From assembly GCA_025451845.1 (NCBI GenBank), contig JANWJS010000011.1:1-64000 (forward strand): DNA of 64,000 nucleotides, given 5' to 3'. Both the position numbers and the translations under genes were made by a program. Position 1 is the stretch's first letter; every line of letters starts with the position of its first letter. Of the stretch, positions 31,935 to 40,694 are shown piece after piece. The DNA is from Steroidobacteraceae bacterium (GTDB taxonomy: Bacteria > Pseudomonadota > Gammaproteobacteria > Steroidobacterales > Steroidobacteraceae). Under the pieces are notes generated by a model that saw only the letters and a program-made list of their open reading frames with translations, did no database searches and was not told the DNA's origin.

Positions 31935-32121
31935 ACGCTGCCGCGTTCCGGCCGGGCATCATGCGCCCGACGGCTGAGGGGGTCCGGGCTGTCACGTGCC
32001 CGCAACAGGCACGGGGCACTCTAGCGCCCCACGGTTCGTAACCAATCGCCTCGCGAAACGCTGCGCCGCCTCGAGTGACGCCCCCGGCCCGGTCTCCTAT
32101 TTCGGTAAGAAGGTCTTCGAA

Positions 32122-34845
32122 ATGACCGATCTCTGTATGCCTCCCGCCGCCACTCGTTTCAGTCTCCGAGGGCTCGCCGTCGCGACCATCGGCTTGTTCG
32201 CCGTCTATGGTCTCTCGGGCGGCCTCGCTCGCGCCGCCGACCCAGGCCCCACGCCCGCAAGCGACGGAAGCAAGAGCAAGCACGCCGATGCGCTCAAGGA
32301 GATCACGATCCAGGCGCAACGCACCACGGATGCCCTCGCGCGCCTCGCTCAGAAGCAGGCGATGAACGTCACCAACATCGAGACGTACAACACGATCAAG
32401 CAGATGCCCGACGTGACGGTAGCGGAGGCCGTGCAGCGCATACCCGGCATCTCTCGCGAGACCGACGAGGGCGAGGCTCGCTATATCAACATCCGCGGCC
32501 TCGACGCGGATCTCAACAGCACCACCTTCGACGGCGTGCAGCTCATGCCGACCAATAACGCCTCGGCTTTCGGCGGCTATCGCGGGGTTGCGCTCGACAT
32601 CATTCCGATCGGCCTGGCCGGGGCGATCACCGTCACTGATACCAACCTGCCGAGCCAGAACGCCGAGGCGCTCGGCGGCACCATCGAGATCACACCCAAG
32701 ACCGCGCCGCCGGACGGTAAGCCCTTCCTCGAGGGCCGGATAGGCGGTGGCTACGAGCCGCTGCGCGGCACGCCAATCATCGACCTGCAAGTCTCGGGCG
32801 GCACCCGCTTCGGCGGCACCGGTACGCCAGCCGGCGGCGTGAGCGCCTACAGCGACAACCCGTTCTCGATGGTCGCCACCGCGGCGTACTACGAGGACAA
32901 GCGCGGTATCGACGACGTCGAGCCGGCATACATCGGCGGGGTGGGGCCTTCCGATCCGCTCTATTTCGCGATCAACAACCTGCAGCAGCGCGACTACGAG
33001 TTGCACCGCAAGCGCTACGGCGGCGGGCTCGACCTCGGCTACCAGCCCGACGCCGGCGACCAATACTACATACGCGCTTTCCAGTCGGGCTACGGCGAGA
33101 ATTACCGCCGCCAGTTCTTCAATCTGCTCCCCGATTGCGCCGCGGCCGCGAACGGCTCCGGACACATCCTCGACACGCTGACGGGCGCGACCAATCAGTG
33201 CTCGAGCACTCCGGGGCCCAACTCGGACATGCAGATGGGGTTCCGCGACGAGCGCGAGCTCGACAAGGAATCGCTCTACATGGCTGGCGGCAGGAAGCTC
33301 TTCAGCGGCGGCCAGGAGCTGGACTACCGGGCCGCATTCGTCAAGGGCACCTGGCACAAGCCATACGACTACGACTCATACTTCAATTACACCAACCCGT
33401 TGGGTCCCACGAGTCCCATCAGCATGACCTACGCCCCGACGGGTGAGGGGCACACGCCGCTCTACACGATCAGCGGCGCGCCGGGATATCTCGCGGCCGC
33501 GAACTACAAGCTGGGAAGTTTCGGCAACAGCTCCGCCTATAACTACGACCAGGAGTGGTCCTTCGCGAGCAACCTCGACCTGCCGGTGAGCTGGGTCGGC
33601 GGCAGCTCCGAGGACCTCAAGGCCGGCGTGAGCGCGCGGCTGCGCAAGAAGCTGGAGAGCTACTTCCAGACCTCCTATCCGACATTGCCTGCGACTTCGC
33701 TGGCGCAGGCTTCGGGCGGCCGTCCCGCCGAGAGCTATTACGACGACCAATACATGAACCCGCCCGACATCCTGCCGGGATATCTGCAGTCCCAACTCGG
33801 CCCGGGCACGGCCCAACCTTCCGACATCCTCTTCGACGACTCGCAGTACCTGCTCGGCCAGGAGAAGGTCTACGCCGCTTACGCGCAATACAACGTTCAA
33901 TGGGACAGATTCGCCGTGGTCGGCGGCGTACGGGTGGAGAACACCCACGACGATCTCGGCTCATACGCGCTGGTAACCGATACCAGCGGCAACCAGACGG
34001 CCGTCCCTGCCGATGCGAGCCACAGCTATACCAACGTCTTTCCGGGAATTCAGGCCAGGTACACCATCAGTCACGACCTGCAGGCGCGCGCGAGCTGGTC
34101 CTCGACCCTTGCCCGCCCGGGGTTCAACCAGATCACCCCGAACGCGCTGGTCGATCTCGGGTCAGGACAAATCAACGTCGGCAACCCCAAGCTCAAACCG
34201 GCGTTCGCCGACAGCTTCGACGTGGGGCTGGAGGACTACCTGCCTCATGCCGGCATCCTGTCGCTCGACGGGTTCGACAAGCAGATCAAGGACTACATCG
34301 TCCCCGATCAGACCGGCGCGAGCATTTCGTTCTTCGGCGGCTTTGCCGATGCCTTGAGGACGTACACCTTCAACAACGCTTCGCACTCCTACGCCCGCGG
34401 GATCATGCTCGACTACCAGCAGGAGCTGAGCTTCCTGCCGGGGCTGCTGAGCGGATTCGGCCTCGGCGGTAACTACACTTACGTCGACTCGCGCTTGCAG
34501 ATCCGCCCCGGGGAATATGCGCAGCTGCCCTCGTCCTCGAAGGACACGTGGAACGCAACAGTCTATTACAAGCATGACGGGCTGCTGGTGCGGGTGGCCG
34601 CATATGGGGTCTCGGCGGATCTGTTCACGATCGGCGGCGACCCGTCGAGCGATGTCTACAACGCCAAGCGGACTTTCCTCGACTTCGGCGGCTCGTACGA
34701 CCTCGACGAGGAACGGCAGATCTACTTCAACGCGCAGAACCTGCTGAATACGCCGCACGCGTTCTGGCAGGGCTCATCCGACCGTCCGATCCAAAGAGAG
34801 TTCTACGGCCAGACCTATCAGGCGGGCTTCCGCTTCGACTATTGA
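32122..34845 (+). CDS. TonB-dependent outer-membrane receptor
   Basis: Gated porin for energised uptake across the outer membrane, 907 residues. A signal peptide (LRGLAVATIGLFAVYGLSGGLARA) is followed by the plug domain: KEITIQAQRTTDALARLAQKQ, MPDVTVAEAVQRIPGISRETD, YINIRGLDADLNSTTFDGV and ALGGTIEITPK. The C-terminal beta-barrel ends in the aromatic FRFDY expected for outer-membrane insertion. The type, with an INIRGLD plug, is common among receptors for plant-derived or oligomeric substrates, but the ligand is not readable. The ATG at 32122 has GAAGG upstream. It converges on a YVTN gene, 40 bases between stops. Confidence 0.93.
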   Translation: MTDLCMPPAATRFSLRGLAVATIGLFAVYGLSGGLARAADPGPTPASDGSKSKHADALKEITIQAQRTTDALARLAQKQAMNVTNIETYNTIKQMPDVTVAEAVQRIPGISRETDEGEARYINIRGLDADLNSTTFDGVQLMPTNNASAFGGYRGVALDIIPIGLAGAITVTDTNLPSQNAEALGGTIEITPKTAPPDGKPFLEGRIGGGYEPLRGTPIIDLQVSGGTRFGGTGTPAGGVSAYSDNPFSMVATAAYYEDKRGIDDVEPAYIGGVGPSDPLYFAINNLQQRDYELHRKRYGGGLDLGYQPDAGDQYYIRAFQSGYGENYRRQFFNLLPDCAAAANGSGHILDTLTGATNQCSSTPGPNSDMQMGFRDERELDKESLYMAGGRKLFSGGQELDYRAAFVKGTWHKPYDYDSYFNYTNPLGPTSPISMTYAPTGEGHTPLYTISGAPGYLAAANYKLGSFGNSSAYNYDQEWSFASNLDLPVSWVGGSSEDLKAGVSARLRKKLESYFQTSYPTLPATSLAQASGGRPAESYYDDQYMNPPDILPGYLQSQLGPGTAQPSDILFDDSQYLLGQEKVYAAYAQYNVQWDRFAVVGGVRVENTHDDLGSYALVTDTSGNQTAVPADASHSYTNVFPGIQARYTISHDLQARASWSSTLARPGFNQITPNALVDLGSGQINVGNPKLKPAFADSFDVGLEDYLPHAGILSLDGFDKQIKDYIVPDQTGASISFFGGFADALRTYTFNNASHSYARGIMLDYQQELSFLPGLLSGFGLGGNYTYVDSRLQIRPGEYAQLPSSSKDTWNATVYYKHDGLLVRVAAYGVSADLFTIGGDPSSDVYNAKRTFLDFGGSYDLDEERQIYFNAQNLLNTPHAFWQGSSDRPIQREFYGQTYQAGFRFDY

Positions 34846-34885
34846 GGAGCCCCTGCGCAGGCCGCCGATCGATTTCGCGGCGCTC

Positions 34886-35998
34886 TCAGTCGCCCTTCGG
34901 AGCGAATACCGCGATGCACCCCTGGGTGCAGTCGGCCATGGACGGATCCGCCTGGATTGGCACGAAGACCTTGCCGTTCCTGGCATCGACCGCCACCGAG
35001 TGGGCGCGCGGGCCCGTCGGGACGGCCGCGATCATGCGGTTGTGGAGCGAATCGACTATGCCGAGTGCAGGGCCGCCCTTGTTAGCGACGGCCGCGAGAT
35101 AGTAGCGGTGGTCGCTCATGTCGGACCAGACCTCGTCCGATCCGCCGACCGGCACGTCGGCCTCGATCTTGCCGGAACGGGCGTTCATGACGATCGAATG
35201 CGCCGGAAAGCCTGCATCCACACCATCATCGCTGCAGCCGAGGAGCAGGTTGTCGTGCGGTCCGAGCGCGAGGCCGGCGGGCATGCACTTCTGCACCGGC
35301 AGCATCTTGACGAGCGTGTGGCTGCGGGGGCTGATCACCGCCACCGCGCCGTCGGCGTCGACTTTGTCGACGACGGGAATGCTCAGGTAAATCAGCTTCG
35401 TCAGCGGATCGTAGAGCGGCTGCTCCGCACCGTCGGTCGCGTGCGGCAGCTCGAGGCGCCCCACGACCTTGCGTGTGCGCGTCGAGATGAAGGTCACGAA
35501 AGGCGGCGAGTCGGCATTGTTGACCGCGATGACGAGATGATCGCGCGGATCGTACGCGATCTCGTCGGTGCGCTCCTTGCCGTGGGTCGGAATGTTGGCG
35601 ATCACCTTCATCGTGCGGGCGTCAACCACCTTCACGCTGCTGTCGCCGTCGCTGGCCCAGAATTCGTGCGCGCCGACAGCCACCACCCCGTTGGGTCCCG
35701 CCACCTTGGTACCAGTCGCCTTGTTGAATCCCGCGAAGCCGCCGGCGCGGCCGAGATACTTGTCAGTTGCGGCATCGAAGAAGTCGAGCCCGGCGTTCGA
35801 GCGATCGGCGAGCGCGTATACGCCGTCCTGGTTGACGTATCCGATGTCGAACACGGCCAGCGGCACACCGGGAACGTGCAGCGTACCGACGCGCTCGAGA
35901 GAATCCACGGAAGATCCTGCCAGGGCGGTTCCGGGAAGCAGCGACAGGCTGGTGACGGCCGCAGCCAGCAAGGATATCAAGGAGCTCGATTTCGGCAC
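34886..35998 (-). CDS. Secreted YVTN-type beta-propeller protein
   Basis: A 370-residue protein with a cleavable signal peptide (SSSLISLLAAAVTSLSLLPGTALA). It has repeated propeller blades of the YVTN/NHL kind, e.g. SVKVVDARTMKVIANIPTHG, RTRKVVGRLELPHATDG, AVAVISPRSHTLVKMLPVQ and ALGIVDSLHNRMIAAVPTG. The GTG at 35998 is preferred because AAAGGAG lies 7 bases upstream and the signal peptide begins there. Function is unknown; such proteins are periplasmic scaffolds, binding proteins or enzymes. It faces the TonB receptor gene and has the direct-repeat operator 48-66 bases upstream, shared with two RND systems. Confidence 0.85.
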   Translation of the reverse strand: MPKSSSLISLLAAAVTSLSLLPGTALAGSSVDSLERVGTLHVPGVPLAVFDIGYVNQDGVYALADRSNAGLDFFDAATDKYLGRAGGFAGFNKATGTKVAGPNGVVAVGAHEFWASDGDSSVKVVDARTMKVIANIPTHGKERTDEIAYDPRDHLVIAVNNADSPPFVTFISTRTRKVVGRLELPHATDGAEQPLYDPLTKLIYLSIPVVDKVDADGAVAVISPRSHTLVKMLPVQKCMPAGLALGPHDNLLLGCSDDGVDAGFPAHSIVMNARSGKIEADVPVGGSDEVWSDMSDHRYYLAAVANKGGPALGIVDSLHNRMIAAVPTGPRAHSVAVDARNGKVFVPIQADPSMADCTQGCIAVFAPKGD

Positions 35999-36045
35999 AG
36001 CAGCTCTCCTTTGTGTGTTGGAGTAGCCGCACCATCCCACGTATT

Positions 36046-36064
36046 CCTGACGAAGTCCTGACGG
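36046..36064 (-). promoter_or_regulatory. Direct-repeat operator before the YVTN gene
   Basis: The same 19 bases as at 31916-31934 (CCTGACGAAGTCCTGACGG on the plus strand), 48 bases before the minus-strand YVTN start codon. In the gene direction it is a direct repeat of GTCAGG with an 11-base period. Confidence 0.75.
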
Positions 36065-36080
36065 TGGTCTTCGGGGCGGG

Positions 36081-36998
36081 TCACGCAGGGGACTCGAGCG
36101 CGTAGGGCCCCGATCGCAGGCGGGCACGCAGGTGGCGGATGCACAGCCGGGTGCGGCTGGAGTTCTCCGAGCGGATCTTGGTAACGGCCCAGATGTCTGC
36201 GGGCTGCAACAGCGTCGGCAGCACGCGCACGAGCTCGCCGGACTTCAGATTCTCGGCGATATCCCAGTACGAGCGCAGCATGATCCCGTGTCCCGCCAAG
36301 GCCCACTGGCGGACCACATCGCCGTGGTTCGACGCCAGCGAGCCTTTGACCCGGACGTTGCGGGTACCATCCTGACCTTGCAGCGACCAGCGGCCGAAGG
36401 TCTCGTTGCGCTCGCGAATGAGCAGACAGGAGTGGCGCCCCAGGTCCGCCAGCGTCGCCGGCTCGCCGCGGCGGCGCAGGTATTCCGGCGCCGCGCAGAG
36501 AATACGCTGGCCGGCGGCCAAGTGGTGCGGCACGAGATGCGGCTCGCGGATGTCGCCGATGCGAACATCGATGTCGATCTCCTCCTCGACGAGGTCGACC
36601 GAACGGTCGACGATCTTGAGATCGATCTCGAGCTCAGGGTGCGCCTTGATCAGGTCCGAGAGCACCGGCGCGACATGATTGCGGCCGAGGCCTGAGCTGG
36701 CGGCGATGCGCACGATCCCGCCGTAATCCGCCCGGATCTCCTCGAGCGCGCCGTCGACCTGATCGTAGGCGTCGAGCACCCGTTGCGCCCATGAGAGGAT
36801 CAGCTCGCCGCGCTCGGTCAGCGCAACCCGGCGGGTCGTGCGCAGGAAGAGCTTCGCGCCGAGAGCGTCCTCGAGCATGGCGATGCGCTTGCTGACGTAG
36901 GCCGGCGAGCTGCCGAGATCGTCCGCGGCCGCTGCGAAGCTCGCGCGCCGCGCGGCGTGGATGAGAACCCGCAGGTCCTGCGGCGGAATATTGTTCAC
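36081..36998 (-). CDS. LysR-family regulator (DmlR/TtdR-like)
   Basis: Transcription factor of 305 residues. The N-terminal winged helix is DLRVLIHAARRASFAAAADDLGSSPAYVSKRIAMLEDALGAKLFLRTTRRV. The effector domain runs from VRIAASSGLGRNHVAPVLSDL to the C-terminus. The GTG at 36998 fits the LysR N-terminus; longer frames upstream have no similarity. It is divergent from a tartrate/D-malate dehydrogenase gene, as dmlR is from dmlA in E. coli, so it probably controls that gene in response to a dicarboxylate. A 19-base palindrome covers its own ribosome-binding site, which would allow autorepression. Confidence 0.9.
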   Translation of the reverse strand: MNNIPPQDLRVLIHAARRASFAAAADDLGSSPAYVSKRIAMLEDALGAKLFLRTTRRVALTERGELILSWAQRVLDAYDQVDGALEEIRADYGGIVRIAASSGLGRNHVAPVLSDLIKAHPELEIDLKIVDRSVDLVEEEIDIDVRIGDIREPHLVPHHLAAGQRILCAAPEYLRRRGEPATLADLGRHSCLLIRERNETFGRWSLQGQDGTRNVRVKGSLASNHGDVVRQWALAGHGIMLRSYWDIAENLKSGELVRVLPTLLQPADIWAVTKIRSENSSRTRLCIRHLRARLRSGPYALESPA

Positions 36999-37002
36999 GA
37001 TC

Positions 37003-37021
37003 TGTGTTCTCCGAAAACACG
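37003..37021. promoter_or_regulatory. LysR-type palindrome between regulator and dehydrogenase genes
   Basis: TGTGTTC and AAACACG arms flank TCCGA (six of seven positions pair). A site with the same 7-5-7 layout, TGTGTTT-TTGGG-AAACACA, is at 47869-47887. The site is 5-23 bases upstream of the LysR start, overlapping its GGAG, and 88 bases before the divergent dehydrogenase start. Confidence 0.6.
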
Positions 37022-37108
37022 CGCCGCGGGCGCTGGCCGCGGGCAGGAGAGGTAATCTGCAGCCGTACAGTAACAGCGCCCCGGACGGCGTCGAACCTCG
37101 AGAGGCCA

Positions 37109-38200
37109 ATGAGCAGACATAGGATAGCGCTGATTCCGGGTGACGGTATCGGGCGGGAGGTCGTGCCCGCGGGGGTAGAAGTCCTCGAAGCGGCGGCCGC
37201 GCGCTTCGGAATCTCGTTCGAGTGGGACGCGCGCCCCTGGGGCTGCGACTACTATCGGCAGACCGGCCGCATGATGCCGGAGAACGCACTCGCGGACATC
37301 CGCCATCACGACGCCATCTATCTCGGCGCGGTGGGCTTTCCGGGCGTTCCCGATCACGTCTCGCTCTGGGGGCTCCTCATCGAGATCCGGCGCGGGTTCG
37401 AGCAGTACGTGTGCCTGCGGCCGATCCGCTTGATGCCCCATGTCGCCTCGCCGCTGCGCGATCGCAGCGCGGGCGACATCGACATCATGCTGGTGCGCGA
37501 AAATACGGAGGGAGAGTATTCCGACCGCGGGCGCATGCTGATGGAAGGCACGGAGCAGGAAACCGTCATTCAGGAATGCGTTTTCACGCGCCGCGGCATC
37601 GATCGCATCGTGCGGTACGCCTTCGAGCTCGCTTCCCGCCGTCAGCGCCGCAAGCTCACCTGGGCTACCAAGTCGAACGGCATCACGCTCACCATGCCTT
37701 ACTGGGATCAGCGCGCCGCGCTCATCGCGCAGGACTATCCCGGCATCGCGGTGGATCATTTCCATATCGACATCCTGGCTGCGCATTTCGTGCAGCGGCC
37801 GCAGCACTTCGACGTGGTCGTCGCCTCCAACCTTTTCGGCGACATCCTCTCCGATCTCGGGTCGGCATGCGCCGGCACGATCGGCATCGCTCCCTCGGCC
37901 AACATCAATCCCGAGCGCGCGTATCCGTCCATGTTCGAGCCCGTCCATGGCTCGGCCCCGGACATCGCCGGCCGGAATGTCGCCAACCCCATCGGGCAGA
38001 TCTGGTCGGGGGCGATGATGCTCGAGCATTTGGGGTACACCGAGGCCGCGGCTGCCGTGGTCGCGGCCATCGAGACGGTGTTGAGCACCGGCCCGCGAAC
38101 GCGCGATCTCGGCGGCACCGCGAGCACCCGGGAAGTCGGACGGGCCATCGCGGAACGAGTCCGCACGATCGATCCGGGAGCCGCGGCTGCAGGGAACTGA
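37109..38200 (+). CDS. Tartrate/D-malate dehydrogenase (isocitrate/isopropylmalate dehydrogenase family)
   Basis: NAD-dependent decarboxylating dehydrogenase, 363 residues. It is closest in appearance to DmlA/TtuC: IALIPGDGIGREVV, CDYYRQTGRMMPENAL, AVGFPGVPDHVSLWGLLIEIRRGFEQYVCLRP, VRENTEGEYSDRGRM, TWATKSNGITLTMPYWD, SNLFGDILSDLGSACAGTIGIAPSANINPER and FEPVHGSAPDIAG. These distinguish it from LeuB and Icd. Likely substrates are D-malate, tartrate or a substituted malate; which one cannot be told. ATG at 37109 with GAGAGG upstream. It heads a plus-strand run of five genes to 43277. Confidence 0.9.
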   Translation: MSRHRIALIPGDGIGREVVPAGVEVLEAAAARFGISFEWDARPWGCDYYRQTGRMMPENALADIRHHDAIYLGAVGFPGVPDHVSLWGLLIEIRRGFEQYVCLRPIRLMPHVASPLRDRSAGDIDIMLVRENTEGEYSDRGRMLMEGTEQETVIQECVFTRRGIDRIVRYAFELASRRQRRKLTWATKSNGITLTMPYWDQRAALIAQDYPGIAVDHFHIDILAAHFVQRPQHFDVVVASNLFGDILSDLGSACAGTIGIAPSANINPERAYPSMFEPVHGSAPDIAGRNVANPIGQIWSGAMMLEHLGYTEAAAAVVAAIETVLSTGPRTRDLGGTASTREVGRAIAERVRTIDPGAAAAGN

Positions 38201-38213
38201 TGAAGTCCCGCTC

Positions 38214-39551
38214 ATGAAGGCCCGCGCGCCCGGCATGCGCAAGTCCCGGGTCCCTGCGCTGCACACGCAAGTGCTGATCGGGATCATGGCCGGCATCCTG
38301 GTCGGGTACCTCGCGCCGCAGCTGGCGGAATCGCTCAAGGTGCTGGGCGACCTGTTCATCAAGTCGATCAAGATGATCATCGGCCTGGTGATCTTCTGCA
38401 CGGTGGTCAACGGCATCAGCGGCATGGGCGACATGAAGAAGGTCGGCCGTGTCGGCGGCAAGGCGCTGCTCTACTTCGAGGCCATGTCGACGCTGGCACT
38501 GCTCTTCGGCGCCGTGGTCGGCGGCCTGCTGCATCCCGGCACCGGCTTCGACGTCGACCCGGCCCGGCTCGACTCGGCCGCCGTGGCGAGCTACGCGGGC
38601 GCCGCGCACGCCCAGAGTGCGGTGAAGTTCCTGTCGGACATCATCCCGCGCACGCTGACGGGCGCATTCGCCGACGGTCAGATCCTGCCGGTGGTGTTCG
38701 TCTCGCTGTTGTTCGGCTACGTGCTTTCGCGCCTCGGCGAGCGCGGCCGGCCGCTGCGAGCGCTGGTCGACTCGTTGACCCACGTGATCTTCGGAATCAT
38801 CAATGTGCTCATGCGGACGGCCCCCATCGGCGCCTTCGGCGCGATGGCCTACACGGTCGGTCGCTTCGGCGTGAGCTCGCTCGGCCCGCTGCTGGACCTG
38901 ATCCTGATCTTCGCGGTCATGTGCGTCCTGTTCATCGTGGTCGCCATGGGCGCGGTGTGCCGCTGGGCGGGGATCAACATCTTCTCCTTCCTGCGCTATC
39001 TCAAGGAGGAGCTGCTGGTGACGCTCGGGGCCAGCTCCTCCGACGTGGCGATGCCGGCGCTGATGGAGAAGCTGCAGCACCTCGGATGCTCACAGTCCGT
39101 GGTCGGGCTCGTGGTTCCGACCGGCTACGTTTTCAATGCCGACGGCACCAGTCTCTACATGGTGCTCGCGGCCCTGTTCATCGCGCAGGCCATGAACATC
39201 CACTTGACCATCATGCAGGACCTGGCCCTGTTCGGCGTGTCGATGCTCACGTCCAAAGGCGCGAGCGGCATCTCGGGCGCCGGGTTCATCGCGCTGGTCG
39301 GCACCCTGTCGGTGGTACCGGCCATCCCGGCTGCCGGCATGGCCCTCCTGCTCGGCATCGACCGCATCATGAGCACGCTGCGCGCCATCGTGAACATCAC
39401 CGGCAATGCCGTGGCCACGGTGCTGATGGCGAGCCTCGAGCGCGAGCTCGATCGTGATTGCATGGCGCGGGTTCTGAGCGGCGCAGTGGCCGAGACCTAC
39501 GCCGTGGGCGATGTCGCCGACATATCACCGGCCTGCGGCCGGCGGGAGTGA
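38214..39551 (+). CDS. dctA: DctA-type dicarboxylate/cation symporter
   Basis: Inner-membrane sodium/proton-coupled carrier of the DAACS family, 445 residues. Typical blocks are VLIGIMAGILVGYLAPQ, FIKSIKMIIGLVIFCTVVNGI, TLGASSSDVAMPALMEKLQ, VVPTGYVFNADGTSLYMVLAALFIAQA and LTSKGASGISGAGFIALVGTL, with the NITGN motif near the end (VNITGNAVATVLMA). C4-dicarboxylates are the family substrates. It lies 13 bases after the dehydrogenase gene, linking uptake with oxidation. The stop overlaps a possible GTG start of the next gene. Confidence 0.93.
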   Translation: MKARAPGMRKSRVPALHTQVLIGIMAGILVGYLAPQLAESLKVLGDLFIKSIKMIIGLVIFCTVVNGISGMGDMKKVGRVGGKALLYFEAMSTLALLFGAVVGGLLHPGTGFDVDPARLDSAAVASYAGAAHAQSAVKFLSDIIPRTLTGAFADGQILPVVFVSLLFGYVLSRLGERGRPLRALVDSLTHVIFGIINVLMRTAPIGAFGAMAYTVGRFGVSSLGPLLDLILIFAVMCVLFIVVAMGAVCRWAGINIFSFLRYLKEELLVTLGASSSDVAMPALMEKLQHLGCSQSVVGLVVPTGYVFNADGTSLYMVLAALFIAQAMNIHLTIMQDLALFGVSMLTSKGASGISGAGFIALVGTLSVVPAIPAAGMALLLGIDRIMSTLRAIVNITGNAVATVLMASLERELDRDCMARVLSGAVAETYAVGDVADISPACGRRE

Positions 39552-39556
39552 AAGAA

Positions 39557-40642
39557 GTGAAGACGCTTTGCCGACTCCTCGGGCTGCGCAGCGGCCGTGC
39601 GGCGCGCCGCGCGGTGCGCGATGTGATGCTCACCCTGACAGCACTGCTCGCCTTCGGCGCCGGGGCGCCCCGCGCGACCGCCGCAGCCGCGCCGCTGCGC
39701 CTGATCCGCACGGTGCCCATGCCGGGAGTGCAGGGTGATTTCGATCACTTCATAGTGGATCTTGCACACAACCGGCTGTTCGTGACCACCGAGGATCATG
39801 CGACACTGGAGGTGTTCGACGTGCGCACCGGCGCGCATGTCGGTTCGATCAGCGGTTTTGGCAGCCCGCACTCCGGAGTGTTTCTGCCCGCGAGCAACCG
39901 CCTGCTCGTCACCGACAGCGGCGCCGGAGCAGTAAGGGTTCTCGACGCGACGAGCTATAAGATACTCAAGACCATTCCGGCGGTTCCGCAAGCCGATGCG
40001 ATGGCCTACGATCCGCGCGAGCACCTCATGTATGTCACCGGCGGCGGTGACGATGCGCATCTGGACTACTCGCTGATCGGGATCATCGACACTCGCCGCG
40101 AAGTGAAGGCCGGCGAGATTCGCATTTCCTCGACCAACCTAGAGTCCCTGGCGCTCACGCCCGGCGGCCGGCTGCTCTACGTGAACATCCGCGACCACCA
40201 TGCGATCGGCGTCATCGATCGGCGTACCCTGAAGCTCGTCAAGACCTGGACACTGCAGAGGATCCGCCAGAACACGCCACTCATCCTCGATGCGCATGAT
40301 CAGCGCCTCTTCGTCGGCGGACGCGGGCCCGGTGTGTTTGCCGTACTCGATGCGCGCGACGGTCACGAGATCACGGCGCTGCCGGCGCCCGAAGGTGTCG
40401 ACGATCTCTCGTGGGACCCGAAGTCCCGGCGACTTTATTTTCCCTGCATGGACGGACACCTGGCCGTATTCCGCCAGCTCGACGCCGATCACTATCAGTC
40501 GCTCGGCACCGTCGCGACCGGCTACCGGGGCAAGACCGGCGTACTGGTGCCGCAGCTCGGGAGATACTTCGTTGCCGTTTCCACTCACGGTGGCACCCCC
40601 GCGAGACTCTTCGTATTCCAGGTCTTGCATGGCGGTGGCTGA
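39557..40642 (+). CDS. Secreted YVTN-type beta-propeller protein
   Basis: A 361-residue propeller with a signal peptide whose hydrophobic core is MLTLTALLAFGAGAPRATA. Blades include GDFDHFIVDLAHNRLFVTTED, TLEVFDVRTGAHVGSISGFG, AVRVLDATSYKILKTIPAV and AIGVIDRRTLKLVKTWTL. It is a paralogue of the protein at 42219-43277 (both have GDFD, NRLF, EDH-T-EVFD). GTG at 39557 follows GGGAG by 8 bases; GTG 39548 overlaps the dctA stop, and an ATG at 39626 is possible. Function is unknown; the setting suggests a periplasmic role in organic-acid use. Confidence 0.83.
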   Translation: MKTLCRLLGLRSGRAARRAVRDVMLTLTALLAFGAGAPRATAAAAPLRLIRTVPMPGVQGDFDHFIVDLAHNRLFVTTEDHATLEVFDVRTGAHVGSISGFGSPHSGVFLPASNRLLVTDSGAGAVRVLDATSYKILKTIPAVPQADAMAYDPREHLMYVTGGGDDAHLDYSLIGIIDTRREVKAGEIRISSTNLESLALTPGGRLLYVNIRDHHAIGVIDRRTLKLVKTWTLQRIRQNTPLILDAHDQRLFVGGRGPGVFAVLDARDGHEITALPAPEGVDDLSWDPKSRRLYFPCMDGHLAVFRQLDADHYQSLGTVATGYRGKTGVLVPQLGRYFVAVSTHGGTPARLFVFQVLHGGG

Positions 40643-40694
40643 TCGCCCACTCACCGCGATTCCAACGACGACTCGGCCAGAAGGCAGAAACACA

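Noticed and set aside
31855-33357. Long N-terminal extension of the RND adaptor frame, antisense to the TonB receptor
   Set aside because: The extension has no similarity to adaptors, covers a clear receptor gene and runs through the operator. The adaptor starts at or below 31854.
37905-39080. 391-codon open frame antisense to the dehydrogenase and dctA
   Set aside because: A shadow; DctA motifs on the plus strand are unambiguous and the minus frame is low-complexity.
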